Shown: positions 12,938 to 42,622 of the stretch, piece after piece
Position numbering within the stretch: the stretch's first letter is position 1
Layout: each line of letters opens with the position of its first letter
Source of the DNA: Elysia crispata
Taxonomy: Eukaryota; Mollusca; Gastropoda; Plakobranchidae
DNA: 64,000 nt
Assembly: GCA_033675545.1 (NCBI GenBank)
Contig: JAWDGP010006922.1
Location: forward strand, 131,501 to 195,500
Direction: 5' to 3'
Notes under the pieces: generated by a model
What the model saw: the letters and a program-made list of their open reading frames with translations, nothing else
Database searches by the model: none
Told to the model about the DNA's origin: nothing
Position numbers and translations under genes: made by a program

Positions 12938-13215
12938 TATGATAGCTACATCATTTTTTTTGAGAAATACCCAATTTATAATTAAAGTAATCAAGCTTAT
13001 TTTATAGTATGTTTCCACGTGCTGAATGCTTTCTGATGAAACAATGTCTTGAGGGATGATAAAATGTGTACTGTTTAAGACTAATTAAGACTACTTTTTA
13101 GTGATTAACTTACTTAAGAATTTTTACTCATCTTCTGCCCACAAAAATACTGCGATTAAATTTGTTGCAATGGGCCTAGGTTTGTCATAGTACCTTCACT
13201 TTACATTAAATAGTT

Positions 13216-13282
13216 AAGGTATCAATAAAATACTTCCTGATATCACCCAAGGTATCAATAAAATACTTCCTGATATCACCCA
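13216..13282. repeat. 33-bp tandem duplication
   Basis: AAGGTATCAATAAAATACTT and what follows is repeated with a 33-bp period, upstream of SLC30A6. Confidence 0.9.
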
Positions 13283-13439
13283 TGCATGAACACCCAAAAT
13301 TTTAAACTTAAGGGAATGATTTGAGTCTTGCTGAACTATAAACATTGACCATCGAAATGAGATCAAGCCTTGGGTAATTAATACTAGGCCTATTTTATAA
13401 ATATAAAATTTATATATAAATAAACCTGAGGTGGATCTA

Positions 13440-13600
13440 GAAATCAAAAAGCGCGGTGTTTTGTTGTCAGCTCTATTCTAGACCTTTGCTACTGGAATCA
13501 ACATCGATCATCTTTCCAATCTAAAGAATAAACAACGACGAGGTCCCCGCCCCTTATCGATTTGTTAATTTTCAAATCGATTAAATTCGATATATATTCT
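13440..13600. promoter_or_regulatory. Possible shared promoter of SLC30A6 and the TMEM179-like gene
   Basis: A short stretch richer in G+C and CpG than its surroundings (GCGCGG, ACGACGAGG, CCCCGCCCC) lies between two divergently oriented genes. It also holds a 9-bp inverted repeat (13556-13564 with 13573-13581). No TATA box or mapped start is known. The call rests on position and composition only. Confidence 0.3.
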
Positions 13601-13989
13601 CGATGATCATTGCTTATAGTTCATAATATAAATTGAATATTTTTAGGAAGACAAGATTTAGCCTGGATTAGTTAAATATAAATCAAAACACTATTTATCC
13701 TGCACAAGTCAAATATGAAGTAGGTCTATGAATTTTAACTCATTTCAGACAGAATGTTTCAGTTATCGAACTAAGCCATATTATTAACAGGGGAGATCAC
13801 TCCAATGCTGAATATATATACTACGTTAATGGAAGATACCTAGTGACAGAGACTAGATGTAGATCCATCTAGTAAATCTAGATAGGCTTATCTTGAATTT
13901 AGATTTAGAATCTAGATCTAGATTAGATTTCCAAATCTTTTAGCGGATTTTACCAACCTTCAAAACGAACTTGATCTTATTTGTTGAAA

Positions 13990-32058
<18,069 letters not shown>

Positions 32059-33138
32059 GAGTGATCTGAATTTTACAAAATTTTGATGTTTTTGACATTA
32101 TACCGACTAGATTTAAGATATTTAATGAAAAATTTGAGGAGATGTGATAACTAAGTCAAGCCAAAAAGGCTCTGAATTCATGTACAAGAACAGATTTAAT
32201 GATTAGTTTTCAAGCGTAATATTAGTTCCGCATACATTTACAGTTTGATTCATATTCATATCAGAATGAAAAGGGACGTTTAATGGTGTATCTTATGAGA
32301 CATTCTAAAAATATCAATTTTTAGACAAAAACTGAGTTTTAAGGTAAAGGCGCAACTTTCATTGCTTGACAGATAGAATTTGTATAGTTCAGTAATTAAA
32401 AGAAAAACATTGTAGTTTTGTTCTTTAAAATATTTTACTTCCATTGCAAGTAAGTTGGACTTAGGTATTTTCACATTCAAAGATGTTAAAATTGGAACAG
32501 CTTTTAAATGGTAAAAATTACCCCAAGTTATTGTAGCTCTTACAGTCTTAGTCTTGGAAACGGGAAAAGAAATGGGGTAAAATAATTTCACATGCTTTTT
32601 GTCCTATATGATATAAAATTTCTGACATTTTACACATAGCACTCTATTTTTCCTTATCTCAGTTCTTTCTTTGTTCAACCGATGAATCTAAAGCTGTATG
32701 AATCTGGACTGTCTGTGTCTTAGGAGACCCATATCACCATATCAGTCCTGATTACATGTTTGATTGTCATCACCTTCATATGAAGTTTTCAGACTTTTTA
32801 TGCTGATAAGATGGCTTTCTTTGTCATATTGCACTCATGATTGACATTCAGCTGACTGAAATCTCCTTTTTCATCAAATTCACTCAAAAGAATTAGATTA
32901 CGAAAAGTGGGCTTTTGGTTGCAAATATCTGAGTTATGTTGAATGCACTGAATTAAAGATCATAATTTGAATTTTAGTCTGTAATCTCACCAAGAAAACA
33001 TCAATGAAATTACCAAAGAGTGTGAATATATCTACCTGAAATTAATGTTAGAAACTAGATTACTATTAATTTTATTGGAAAGACTTATAATCTGCATCTC
33101 AAGCCTATCTTAGTTCTAAATAAGTTTTGTCCCAATGC

Positions 33139-33144
33139 AAATAA
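33139..33144 (+). terminator. Candidate poly(A) signal, SLC30A6
   Basis: AATAAA about 1.1 kb after the stop codon. Confidence 0.4.
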
Positions 33145-33319
33145 ATTATAGCATAAATTATTGAAATTATATGGTTTTTACTGAGGATTTATTTTTTTTT
33201 ACCTCAAAATTACATCTTAGTTAAATATTAGAGATAGTAAGCTACCATGCCATGCAGTTTAAGTACAAAAAAGCAGAAAAGCCTTTTTCCATTCTGTTGT
33301 AGTTCTGATGTGTAGTGAG

Positions 33320-33320
<1 letters not shown>

Positions 33321-33368
<48 letters not shown>
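33321..33368. repeat. (GA)n microsatellite in SLC30A6 3' region
   Basis: A run of GA dinucleotides about 1.3 kb after the SLC30A6 stop and before the second candidate poly(A) signal. Confidence 0.97.
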
Positions 33369-33371
<3 letters not shown>

Positions 33372-33455
33372 ATTTGTCATTCAAATCTGTGTTGACCTTA
33401 TATATATGTATGTAAATTTCTGTTTAACAGTTGTGCCTTGAAAAAAACATTTAAA

Positions 33456-33461
33456 AATAAA
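33456..33461 (+). terminator. Candidate distal poly(A) signal, SLC30A6
   Basis: AATAAA about 1.4 kb after the stop codon, followed by TG/T-rich sequence (CTGTGGCCTTTCTTTGTTTT), which suits a downstream element. Confidence 0.5.
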
Positions 33462-36400
33462 GGATATCTCTGTGGCCTTTCTTTGTTTTCCCCTCTTTGT
33501 GATTCAAGAGTTCATTGAATCACATGTATTTATCATTTTTGTTGTAATATTGAAAGTTTCATGCCTTTTCTCAGGAAAACATTATTTTGAATGTATTAGG
33601 AGGGGATGCATAAGAGCATAAAGGAGGAAATTTGAATTTTTGGCTTTTAATGCAGTGTTATCCAAATTGCTAAAACTTTTCATAAGTCAATCTCATTGTA
33701 ACCTAATGCAATATTCTAAAATGAGATTTTTTTTTTTTTTTTTTTTTTTTGGTGGGGTTGGGGGGAGGGGTTATTAATTATGCCTTGACTCTCAAGAGCC
33801 CAAGAAGCCTAACAATTGTTTAAGTTTGGTGGCTAAACTTTATTTTAACCTTAGAATTGTAAAAAGACTTTTTTGTTGGGGCACAAGATTTTTTTATTAT
33901 GTGTGTTTGGTTTTTACAATTATGCTTTCTTATAATGAAAACCGACCAATTTTTTACCTCTTTCTGTTTAGGGTAGGCATATTAAGGAGCCTTCATCGCT
34001 TTTCCAAATTGCCTTTTGTATTATTATGGAGCAGAATGGTGGGCTTATTTTTAATGTAATTGAAATTTGTTATCAGTGTGTACTTCGTTTACAAATCCAA
34101 CAGCCCTCTCACCTAGTTTAGAAATTGCAAAATCTTATTGATTTTACAACATACCTTGCAAATAGCATAGTTGAAAGCACATGTATAGTAAGTTGGTCTG
34201 TAATGTATTTTTCTTCCTAATACTACCATTCATTGTTGAATACCTATTCAAAACATAACTATCTTTTAAGAGAAATATTTGCCTTTTGGTCATTAAATGT
34301 TTCTAGGTTTTATATAAAATTTGATATACTTTTTGAGTAACATTAATAATTTATCGCTACAATTATCTCTGCCTAGGAATCTGCCCCTTTGGAATCTATA
34401 AAAATGGGTTCCAGGGCAAACTGCCACATGGCAGGTCACTCAACATTCAAAACACTAAGAAATCCCCCTTTTTACTCACCCTCAACATGTGCAAACCAAT
34501 TAAGAGCATTTAAATGACTTACAACATAACATGTTACTGAAGGAACACAGAGGTGGTCAGCTAAAGCCTTCTTATAGTTATTGGGTGTCCACTCTTTTGT
34601 TTTTCTCAAACTAAGTTTGAAACGGTCCCGATAGTCACAGGTGTGGATCAGACCAGATACAAAAACAAAAGGATGGGGCCTACATTTCAAGGTTTAATAT
34701 TTCATTTACTCTTTGTTCCCTGCCTGTGTTACAGACTTGTAGTCTTTGAATTTGCATGAGACGGTGATGACAGAATTTTAATCCATTAATATGGACTTGC
34801 ACCTTCTGTAACTTCTCACACCCTCTCTCCAGCTCTTACAAACATTCAGAAATATTGTTCATTCCCTTGAGGTACTCAGCTAGTTAAATATAAAGGGTTT
34901 TGGGAGACTTAAATTGCAAATAATTATATTTATTGCCATCTGATAATTTGAAGAATTCATGTCTGATTGTAATTAATCAGACTTGAGTGTTGCTCTATTT
35001 GGGGCTTGCTTGTAAGAGACACTTTTTTTTCTCTTTAATATTTTCCTATTATAGTTGTGACAAGCTGATCTGCTGCAAGGACCTTTGTAACAGAAGAAGC
35101 AAAGGGATGAATATATGATACATATATGTATTTGTTCACTTAGTGCATACAGGAATCATGAATTAATTTTGAAGTACAATAGGCGTCGAGTTAAGAAGAG
35201 AATAAGAATTTTCAAAATACTTTAAACCTATTTTGACAAAAATAAAATCCTCACTTCATTTCTCTTTTTTTTTTAATCTCAAAAGCAAGAAACTACATAC
35301 ATGTATACTTTTAAGTACTTTTTAAGTTGCTCTATATTACCCAATCATGTTAGAAATAAATGGATTTATTTGAAAATTCAAACTACAATAGAAGTCAATT
35401 GGTTAAGATACTCATGTTCAAGTAAACATACTGATGTAACAATATTTAAAGATTTTAGTAGTTGTATGTTGTAATTGTATTGACAGCAGCATGAATAACA
35501 CAGTGCAGTAGTAACAGTTGCCACATCCTTGCACACACATGGTTGCTTTCATGTGTTGAAACTCCTATAGAATTCAAAGAATTTTTAGGCTGGCATAGCA
35601 ATGGGTTCAGGGAGCATTGTTTTGACTAGACTCTACTGTGGAACCAAGCGATCACATCGGTAAGGTTGTCCTCAGTATCAAATTTTGAAAACTCGAGATA
35701 ACAAGGGGCTTAGAACAGAAAGTCAAAAGAACACAAAGAATGCCCTTCCCTTTCTCCCTCCTCTCCTCCCGAAAAAAATTCAGGGGGTATGGATAGTAGA
35801 CTTCAAAGCCAGACATTCTATAACCAACAATTTACTCTATTTATCTGTATGTTTTGACTTTTGAGACCTGATTTTCCTCTACCATTTTTTTTCTATCAAC
35901 TTTAAAGCCGTTCATTCTTTAAATAGTTTAATGTCCTCTCACATCATTTTTTTTTCCTGCTTGCCCTTTTTTTTCTACTCCCGCCCTGTTCCATGAACTG
36001 CATGATCATCTTTGCCACTAAAAGTAAAACTTGTTCTAGTGACAAGAATAAGTCTTAGCATTGGTTCAGAGGCGTATATGGGAAGAGATACACAGTAAGT
36101 TTTGAACAGGTCTATAAAGGTTTTTACCTGGGGAAAAAACTCACGCCATTTATTTTGTTTATTCGTTGTATGTTGGTTATATTAACGCTCAGGTAAGTAT
36201 GTTTTCAAATCCCCATAGCATTAAAAGATAGTGCAAGTATTCTTACATAGATTGGATTTACTCAAAACTTTGCTCCTTCAATAGCTGTGTGTATGCATGT
36301 AAGTAGAAACGGGTCTATTCTATCATGTAGACCCATAGATCAATCAATCAGGAAGGCCTACATTGCTCTGAAGCGCATGCGATCATGATCTTCCCCACAT

Positions 36401-37249
36401 CATTCTCGATCCCTCGTCGATTTTATTAGTTTTACTTGTACACTTGTACATTTAGCCACTTTGCTAATCCGTCCATATCTTTTTCTCTCTGCTTTCTCCT
36501 ATGAGTTCTCCTTCTATCGTATCACTGTTTCGATTGATTTCTTTGCAGTCCACGAAATCCGTAGCATTCTCCATAGAACAACATTTTTGTTGCCTCTACT
36601 AGTAGGTGCTCCAAATCCAAAATTATTTTACTTATGGATCTTGAATATTTTTTATGACTTGTATAGACCTTTTTCTTCCGAGAAGAATGCCACAAAAATT
36701 ATCAAAATCGGATAATTTTTAAGAAAGTTATTAAATTTTTTAATTTGGCAAAATCTCGCCTTTTTGTGTAATCTTACGAAACGCTCTGAGAAGCCATTTT
36801 CAAGTCATCATCAAAACATAAGTAACAAAAATTGTACATGTCTAAAAATGGCTAGGGACTCATATATTTTTGCAGAGAGACAGCTCAATTTTTTTCATAG
36901 CTCTGGAATAGTAAAGTTTTGAGAAATTTGCTTTTTAAAAATGGCTCCTCAGCCAATTTTCGGACCTTCGCGGATAAGGTGAAAAATAACAATTTAGCCA
37001 ATGTTAAAAAATTCATAAAAAAATTATTTCTCAACCAATTTTCAACATCCAGGCATCAATTTAAAGATAAAATCTTTTTCTACAACTTGCATTCACTAAA
37101 AAAAAAGATATCAAACATAAGTAAAGGGTAACGTGTACCAGCAAAATCAGGTACTATTTGAATTTATTATAGATTTCGACGAACGTGAAGTTCCATTTGA
37201 ATGCCAGATTTAGCTGCAGTTTTTTTTTTTTTTTTTTTATTTGCTGTTT

Positions 37250-37560
37250 TTAAATTATCCAGGCCTCGCATCCATACATCAGGATGGGATCAATATAGCA
37301 CTTTAGGGCTCTTCTTGTGTGGATGGAGAGGTATTTTGATTGTACCGATTTCATTCTCTGGAAACTCTTTTTTGTCTGCGCTATGCTTGATACGATTTCA
37401 GTGTTGCGTCGATCACTTGATATTAAAGTACCCAAGCATTTGACTTGATCTCTTTACTTGAGTTTATTCCCGTTAATAAAAATGATCATTTGTGTACACT
37501 AATTGTTTCGACTGGCGACCTTTACTTCTGTCTGTTAAATTCCAACTCTTCCTTTCTTCT
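37250..37560 (-). pseudogene. Non-LTR retrotransposon reverse transcriptase fragment
   Basis: Minus-strand reading gives QVKCLGTLISSDRRNTEIV, then KSFQRMKSVQSKYLSIHTRR, ALKCYIDPILMYGCEAWII. This matches the well-known C-terminal part of LINE reverse transcriptases (YLG-LI-SDG ... K..F..MK ... R...L..Y....L.YGCE.W). At least two stop codons interrupt the upstream part. About 100 codons of a family usually near 1000 remain, so it is a dead scrap. It lies between SLC30A6 and CCHCR1. Confidence 0.75.
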
Positions 37561-38419
37561 TAACAATGTCTAATTATCTCTGCAAGCCTTCTTTATTCAC
37601 ACAAGATTGAAGATAAAGTCCTCGAATTTCCAAAGCATATGGAAACAAAGAGGAAGTCAAATGGCTAGTGTGGTGAAAATGATACAGAATAAACTATTGA
37701 CCAAGATAAACTTTTACTTCATTAAATTATCCATATAATGAGGAAAGGTATAGTTGATAGTATCAAAACAGTTTGGGAGTTCGGGCATTGAAAAAGTTTA
37801 ACAGGTTACGACAGTTTCGTTTTCAAGCGAGAAGGTAACATCGGTAATAACAGAAAGACAAATAGTCGATGGGAGGGGAATAAAGCGGATATTTTTTTTA
37901 GCATTTCCCGCTTTTAATTATTATAGTGAGATTCGCTTAACGTGAAGCATAATTATATCAGCCATGATAACACGTTTATTCTGCACGGAATGTGCTAAAG
38001 CGACTCCATAATAGCTGGCCCATACTCCTTCACTTAGTTTTTAGTTATATGTGTATTCATCTATTTCTGTATTATTGACTTCTAAAAATTTTAGCCAATT
38101 AGCAAATCAATCAATTAACTCATCCGCATTCAGATATGGGAACAAATATATTACCATCAGCGAGAACTGCGGATATCTGGGTGAGTATGAAGTATGCACA
38201 TGTACTGCAGTATATGTATCTTATTTTTTCGTTTAATTGTTTAAGACTTTTTTTAAGCCTAAATTTTAAAATGATAGGCCTAATAAGGACATACGGAGTT
38301 ATATTTAACACGCATAGGCCTGCACATTCGTCCGGTTGAAATAAGTCTTGTCCGTGAAGTAGCTCCTCACAAAGGGATCTCAAGAGGTCTTTGGTCTACA
38401 TATGAAGCACCAATGATAT

Positions 38420-39400
38420 TGATAGAGCTTTTGTAATATAGCACATATACTTGTATTTGTCTACGTAGTCATCACGCAGAGTTACTTATTTCTGCCGCCT
38501 TTCTGTGATTTTCAAAAGAGTGTAAAAGGACCCAGAATGGGCCCCGAGCCAGTCTTCAGTAGCTTCGACTGCGTCCTTATTGTCATGGAAACGGCATCCT
38601 TTGAGTGATTTTTTTTTAGATTAGGGAGCAAAAAAAGTCTGAAGGGTGAATTAGCTGATTGTAACAGTATTCTATAATTCTAAAGCCGTTCTGTTCTGCT
38701 GTCTGAACTGCTTGTGCCTTATGCACAAGGGCATAGTTATGAGGATCTTATTACTGAGTTTCCCCATGCCTTTTCCTCATTGGTTCGGAGCTCAATTTTA
38801 TAAGCAAACTTGAGTAGCAGTCTCGCATGTCGATTTGGCCATTTTCCGTCATACCTTCGCAATCCGTAACATGACTTTTCTACTTGATGGTGTCACCTTA
38901 ACCTTATTTGGTGAAGGAGAAGAAATGATTTTCCATTGCTTGGAGGACATTTTTTATTCTTGGATATAAATGATAAATCCATTTTTTATTCATAGACACC
39001 ATGTTTTTAAAGAAATATTGTGTTTTTGGACTAAAAAAAAAAAGGACTCGGCATCCTGCTTTTTTTTTTTTTGTTCAGTGGTGAAAAGGCTAGGGAGCCA
39101 CTGTACAAAAACCTTATTCATGTTGAGATGGTCATGGAGAATCAGTTCAACTGACCCCACACAGATTCCAACCTCACTTGAGAGCCGTTTGACATATATG
39201 CGTCGATCTTGTAGAACCAGTTTCTTCACTATGATAATAATATAATCTTCAGTTACCACAAAGGTGGGCGCCCTTCACGATCTTCATCCATCACCGACGT
39301 GAATCCAGATTTGAATTTTCATACCCACTATGTTACACTGTTATATCAGGACATTTATCACCATAAATTTTGACCATTTCCTCAAAAATATCTTAAGAGG
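38420..39400 (-). mobile_element. Decayed mariner element (third lineage)
   Basis: Minus-strand transposase remnant. The N-terminal part lies at about 39400-39040: SVMDEDREGRPP, then (after a frameshift) VTEDYIIIIVKKLVLQDRRI, VGSVELILHDHLNMNKV and QWLPSLFTTEQK. The C-terminal part lies at about 38620-38420: LKKSLKGCRFHDNKDAVEA, TEDWLGAHSGSFY and LRDDYVDKYK. The catalytic middle is not readable. No inverted repeats were recognised, so the boundaries are approximate. Confidence 0.7.
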
Positions 39401-42400
39401 AGAAACATTTTTTTTGGTTCCATTAAACACCCTAGCACGTAGCTAATCACCGGCTGATTTTCCAGAAAATTTGCATCTGGCGTTTCAAAGAAGTTGATAT
39501 CTTCCAATTCAGACCAAAGACTTCTTGAACCTCTCTCGCAGTTCGTTACATCAAGTGTAAAGTATAACCCTGTTTTAAAGAAGTTCGAATATTGGCTTGC
39601 ATCCATCCATGCACAGAACATTGTTATGTCTTATTACTCTTAATCCACAGATTCTTTATGAAGGCACCCAGCACAAAGAAATGGGCAAAAAATTCCGGCT
39701 AGACGACCCACCTCTAAGCACTTTTTTGTGGAAGTCTAAGGCATTTATGACCATGAACGATAAGGGCTTAAATGCATTGGGAAAGTATATAACTCGTGCA
39801 TTTATATTACATGCCTATTTATTCTGTCTCAATAATGTATTCAATGTTCGTTTAAATACTTTCATCGAATGCGAAAAACAAGATGTGAATGGTTTCACGC
39901 GTAATCTATTCTTGTAAAAGTCCAGTTCTCACACAAGTCCAGGTAGTGTTATCTCCACATTGCTTAGTAAGATGTAAAACCGATTAGATTATAATTTTGT
40001 AAATTTGGAGTACCTTGGTTTGATAAATTTTAATTTTTTTTTTCTTAATAGCGTTGTGTACTTAAGAGTTTATTTATTTGATGACGATTGCAGAAGCTAT
40101 GCAGGTGTCCTTAACTCTAACTAGTTTTGACGTAAAAGAGAATAAGAATCCTTTATATTATTTAGAGACTATAAGTTAAACAATTGCTGATAACCATTAG
40201 TAATCATCAATAGAATAGAGAGGTGCGTTTCAATAAGTGAAGATAAGATATAAAGACATTGGACAGTTTGAAGTTTACTCGTCTCAATAGCGATATAAAA
40301 ATTAGGTTTGGGTAATTATAATAAATATGAATAAATTGTAAACGTATGTTCTGCAACCGAAGATGCGGGCAATATGGGCAACAAACCATACGAGACATAG
40401 CGCAAGTTGAAGGCAGTTGTACGGTATTAAAACAAAAACATCAGTTTAAACACAAATTTCATACAATCTTATTTGACATAGATTTGACGATGAGAAGAGT
40501 ATACCACCTCAAAGATTGCTTCATTATGAGGCATGCAATTTCGGAACTTGCTGCTGATAACGTAATACAATAAAAGCGGGTCCCATTTCTTTGTCAGCTT
40601 GATAAGCAATCCAAGATGTATTATGATGGCATCTTTTCTGTCGCCCAAAACGTTTAAACATTCGTGGTACTGAGTGATACAAGCATAATTCCTTGATAAT
40701 TGCTTCTACGAACTTCCTTTCCTGGTCAGCTTGATGAGAAATCCGCCTCTCCGCGTCCGGAGAAGAAGGAGAAGAGAGGGAGAAAAGAAAAAGAAAAAGA
40801 AGACGACAGCGACGAAGAGAAAGACACAAGATGCCAAATTATTTAAATTCAGAGCAGATTTCCTAAGGAATGCATTGAGCAATCTTTCATAGAGTTACTA
40901 AAAAAATTCCTTCATTATTTCTTCAAAATTCAAAAATACCATTCTTATATATTTAAATGGATAGGACGAATCTACATGCATCGCTGCCGAAATCATTATC
41001 TCTACACTTTCTCCCCCAAATATAACAGAACAGGGTCCATTGCCAAACTGTTGGATGACAGGAGCGGTTTGTAGAAACAAACACAGGTTTACTCGATAAT
41101 TATTTTACTACCCGTCGAGTATCGGGTCCCGTGGCTCAGGGTACCGCGGGCACTGCACGTCCAGCACATCCCAATTCGTGGGGCGGTAAGCTCCGATCCG
41201 AGGGCCTAGGGTTCCGGTACTGAATGCAGGTGACAACTCTCAAGTCATCGAGTAGCATCTGAAAGGGTGCACCCCTAACACTCCCCGGCACCTTTGTCAA
41301 CGCACACACAGACATACCCACATGCCGTGTGTCTACAGTCTACAGTATCACACATATCCTTTGGCTTAGTGTCGGTCATATCTAAAAATATAGATTAGAC
41401 GTCGGCTGCATAGGGTTAAGGGAAAAAAAAAAAAGCTGGCCAATGGCTTAATGAGCGGGGTTAGGCTTTTTAAAACCACAATTAAAATCCAATTTAAAAA
41501 TAAACTGACTGAAGTAAAAACAATATAATTTAAGGAATTAAAACAGAGACATGTAGGCAGAGCTGGTGAGAAACAATAGGTTATGCGTTTACGAATAACC
41601 TATGTAATATGAATTTCTTTTTTTTTTAATTACAATAATAAAAAATTATAACCTGACCGTGCTGTTGTAACTGAAATTTATCAAGTATAAACATTAAAAG
41701 AACAGTTAAAGAGCAGCAGCAACTAGATTTTGCTAAAAAAAAAAATGCAAACAAAAGGAAAAATGGTTATCTAATGAACAGAAGGCGATTTCACTGAAAT
41801 AGTATAAACTCGTTATTTTACAGTGCAATAAGCCTCAGGGACAGCAATGAGATGAGTAAAAACAAAGCAAAAGCCAAAAGGAGAGGATGATTCTAATCCG
41901 CCAGAGCAGAGAAGAATGAAGAGACCGGTGTGGTGTGTAATACTGTGAGGACTGTCTATTTTCACCTGTTGATGTTTTTTTATTATCATATGATTACTGA
42001 ATCCTACTCCTCCTCTCCCTCTCGACCTTCCCCTTTCCCCCTCCCCTAAATTTCCGTCGCCGCCAGAGATTCGTGCTGACTGCTGAGTGATGTCTGGCGG
42101 GAAGGTCTATCACAAACAAAAAATTGTCTCCTACTTGACAACACGCCGCGCATGATGTTAGTTTTACGCATAGATAGTCAGTTGTAAGTCGACGGTGCGC
42201 ATGTGCCGTTGAGAAGCTAGTATGGATTTCACGGCACGGATTGCGATACTGTGCTATGCGTCTACTCGATGTGCCGTCATTGTTGTTACGTGCCGCGGGT
42301 AGGGTGCCGATCCCTGCCGATGATCCCAGCACTAATTTCCACTAACATTCTCCAAGCGATGTATGAAACGCCTTGAGAAATGAATAAATGGGTTAAGTGG

Positions 42401-42610
42401 TAGGATCACAAGACAATAAAGCGGTGGCACATACCGCCGTAAATCAAATAGATGGAAAAGTCCTGTAGAGCTTGGCTTGGCTCATGCAGTACAGCTGAGT
42501 GAATAAGGGGCCCAATAAGCACTACCCAGGGAACTCTCTTTCTTTATCGTATAAAACGTAAACTTTTTCCACCTTTTTACGACAATCGACTTCTTGTTTG
42601 TCTTGGACAC

Positions 42611-42622
42611 AAAATGGCGGCG
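42611..42622 (+). promoter_or_regulatory. YY1-like motif over the CCHCR1 start codon
   Basis: AAAATGGCGGCG overlaps the ATG at 42614. Animal promoters often carry the YY1 consensus (AANATGGCGGC) at exactly this position. It supports the start choice. Function is inferred. Confidence 0.5.

Larger units (their letters stand above)
33470..42613. other. Intergenic sequence between SLC30A6 and CCHCR1
   Basis: Holds the LINE scrap, the decayed mariner, poly-T runs and two G+C-richer patches (41110-41330 and 42000-42350). The second lies within 650 bp of the CCHCR1 start and may belong to its promoter. No other gene was recognised on either strand. Confidence 0.5.

Noticed and set aside
34472..34690. 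Minus-strand 72-codon frame
   Set aside because: No family recognised, no flanking splice sites or element ends.
39597..39917. Plus-strand 106-codon frame
   Set aside because: No recognised domain or splice support; likely chance.
40524..40829. Minus-strand 101-codon frame
   Set aside because: Part is a Leu/Phe/Ser run from a GA-rich tract; the rest has no recognisable motif.
41136..41321. Minus-strand 61-codon frame in a G+C-richer patch
   Set aside because: Gly/Pro/Arg-rich without a recognisable family or splice context; it probably reflects base composition or an unclassified repeat.
41994..42332. Minus-strand 112-codon frame upstream of CCHCR1
   Set aside because: Lies in the G+C-rich probable promoter region; low-complexity basic sequence with no family match.
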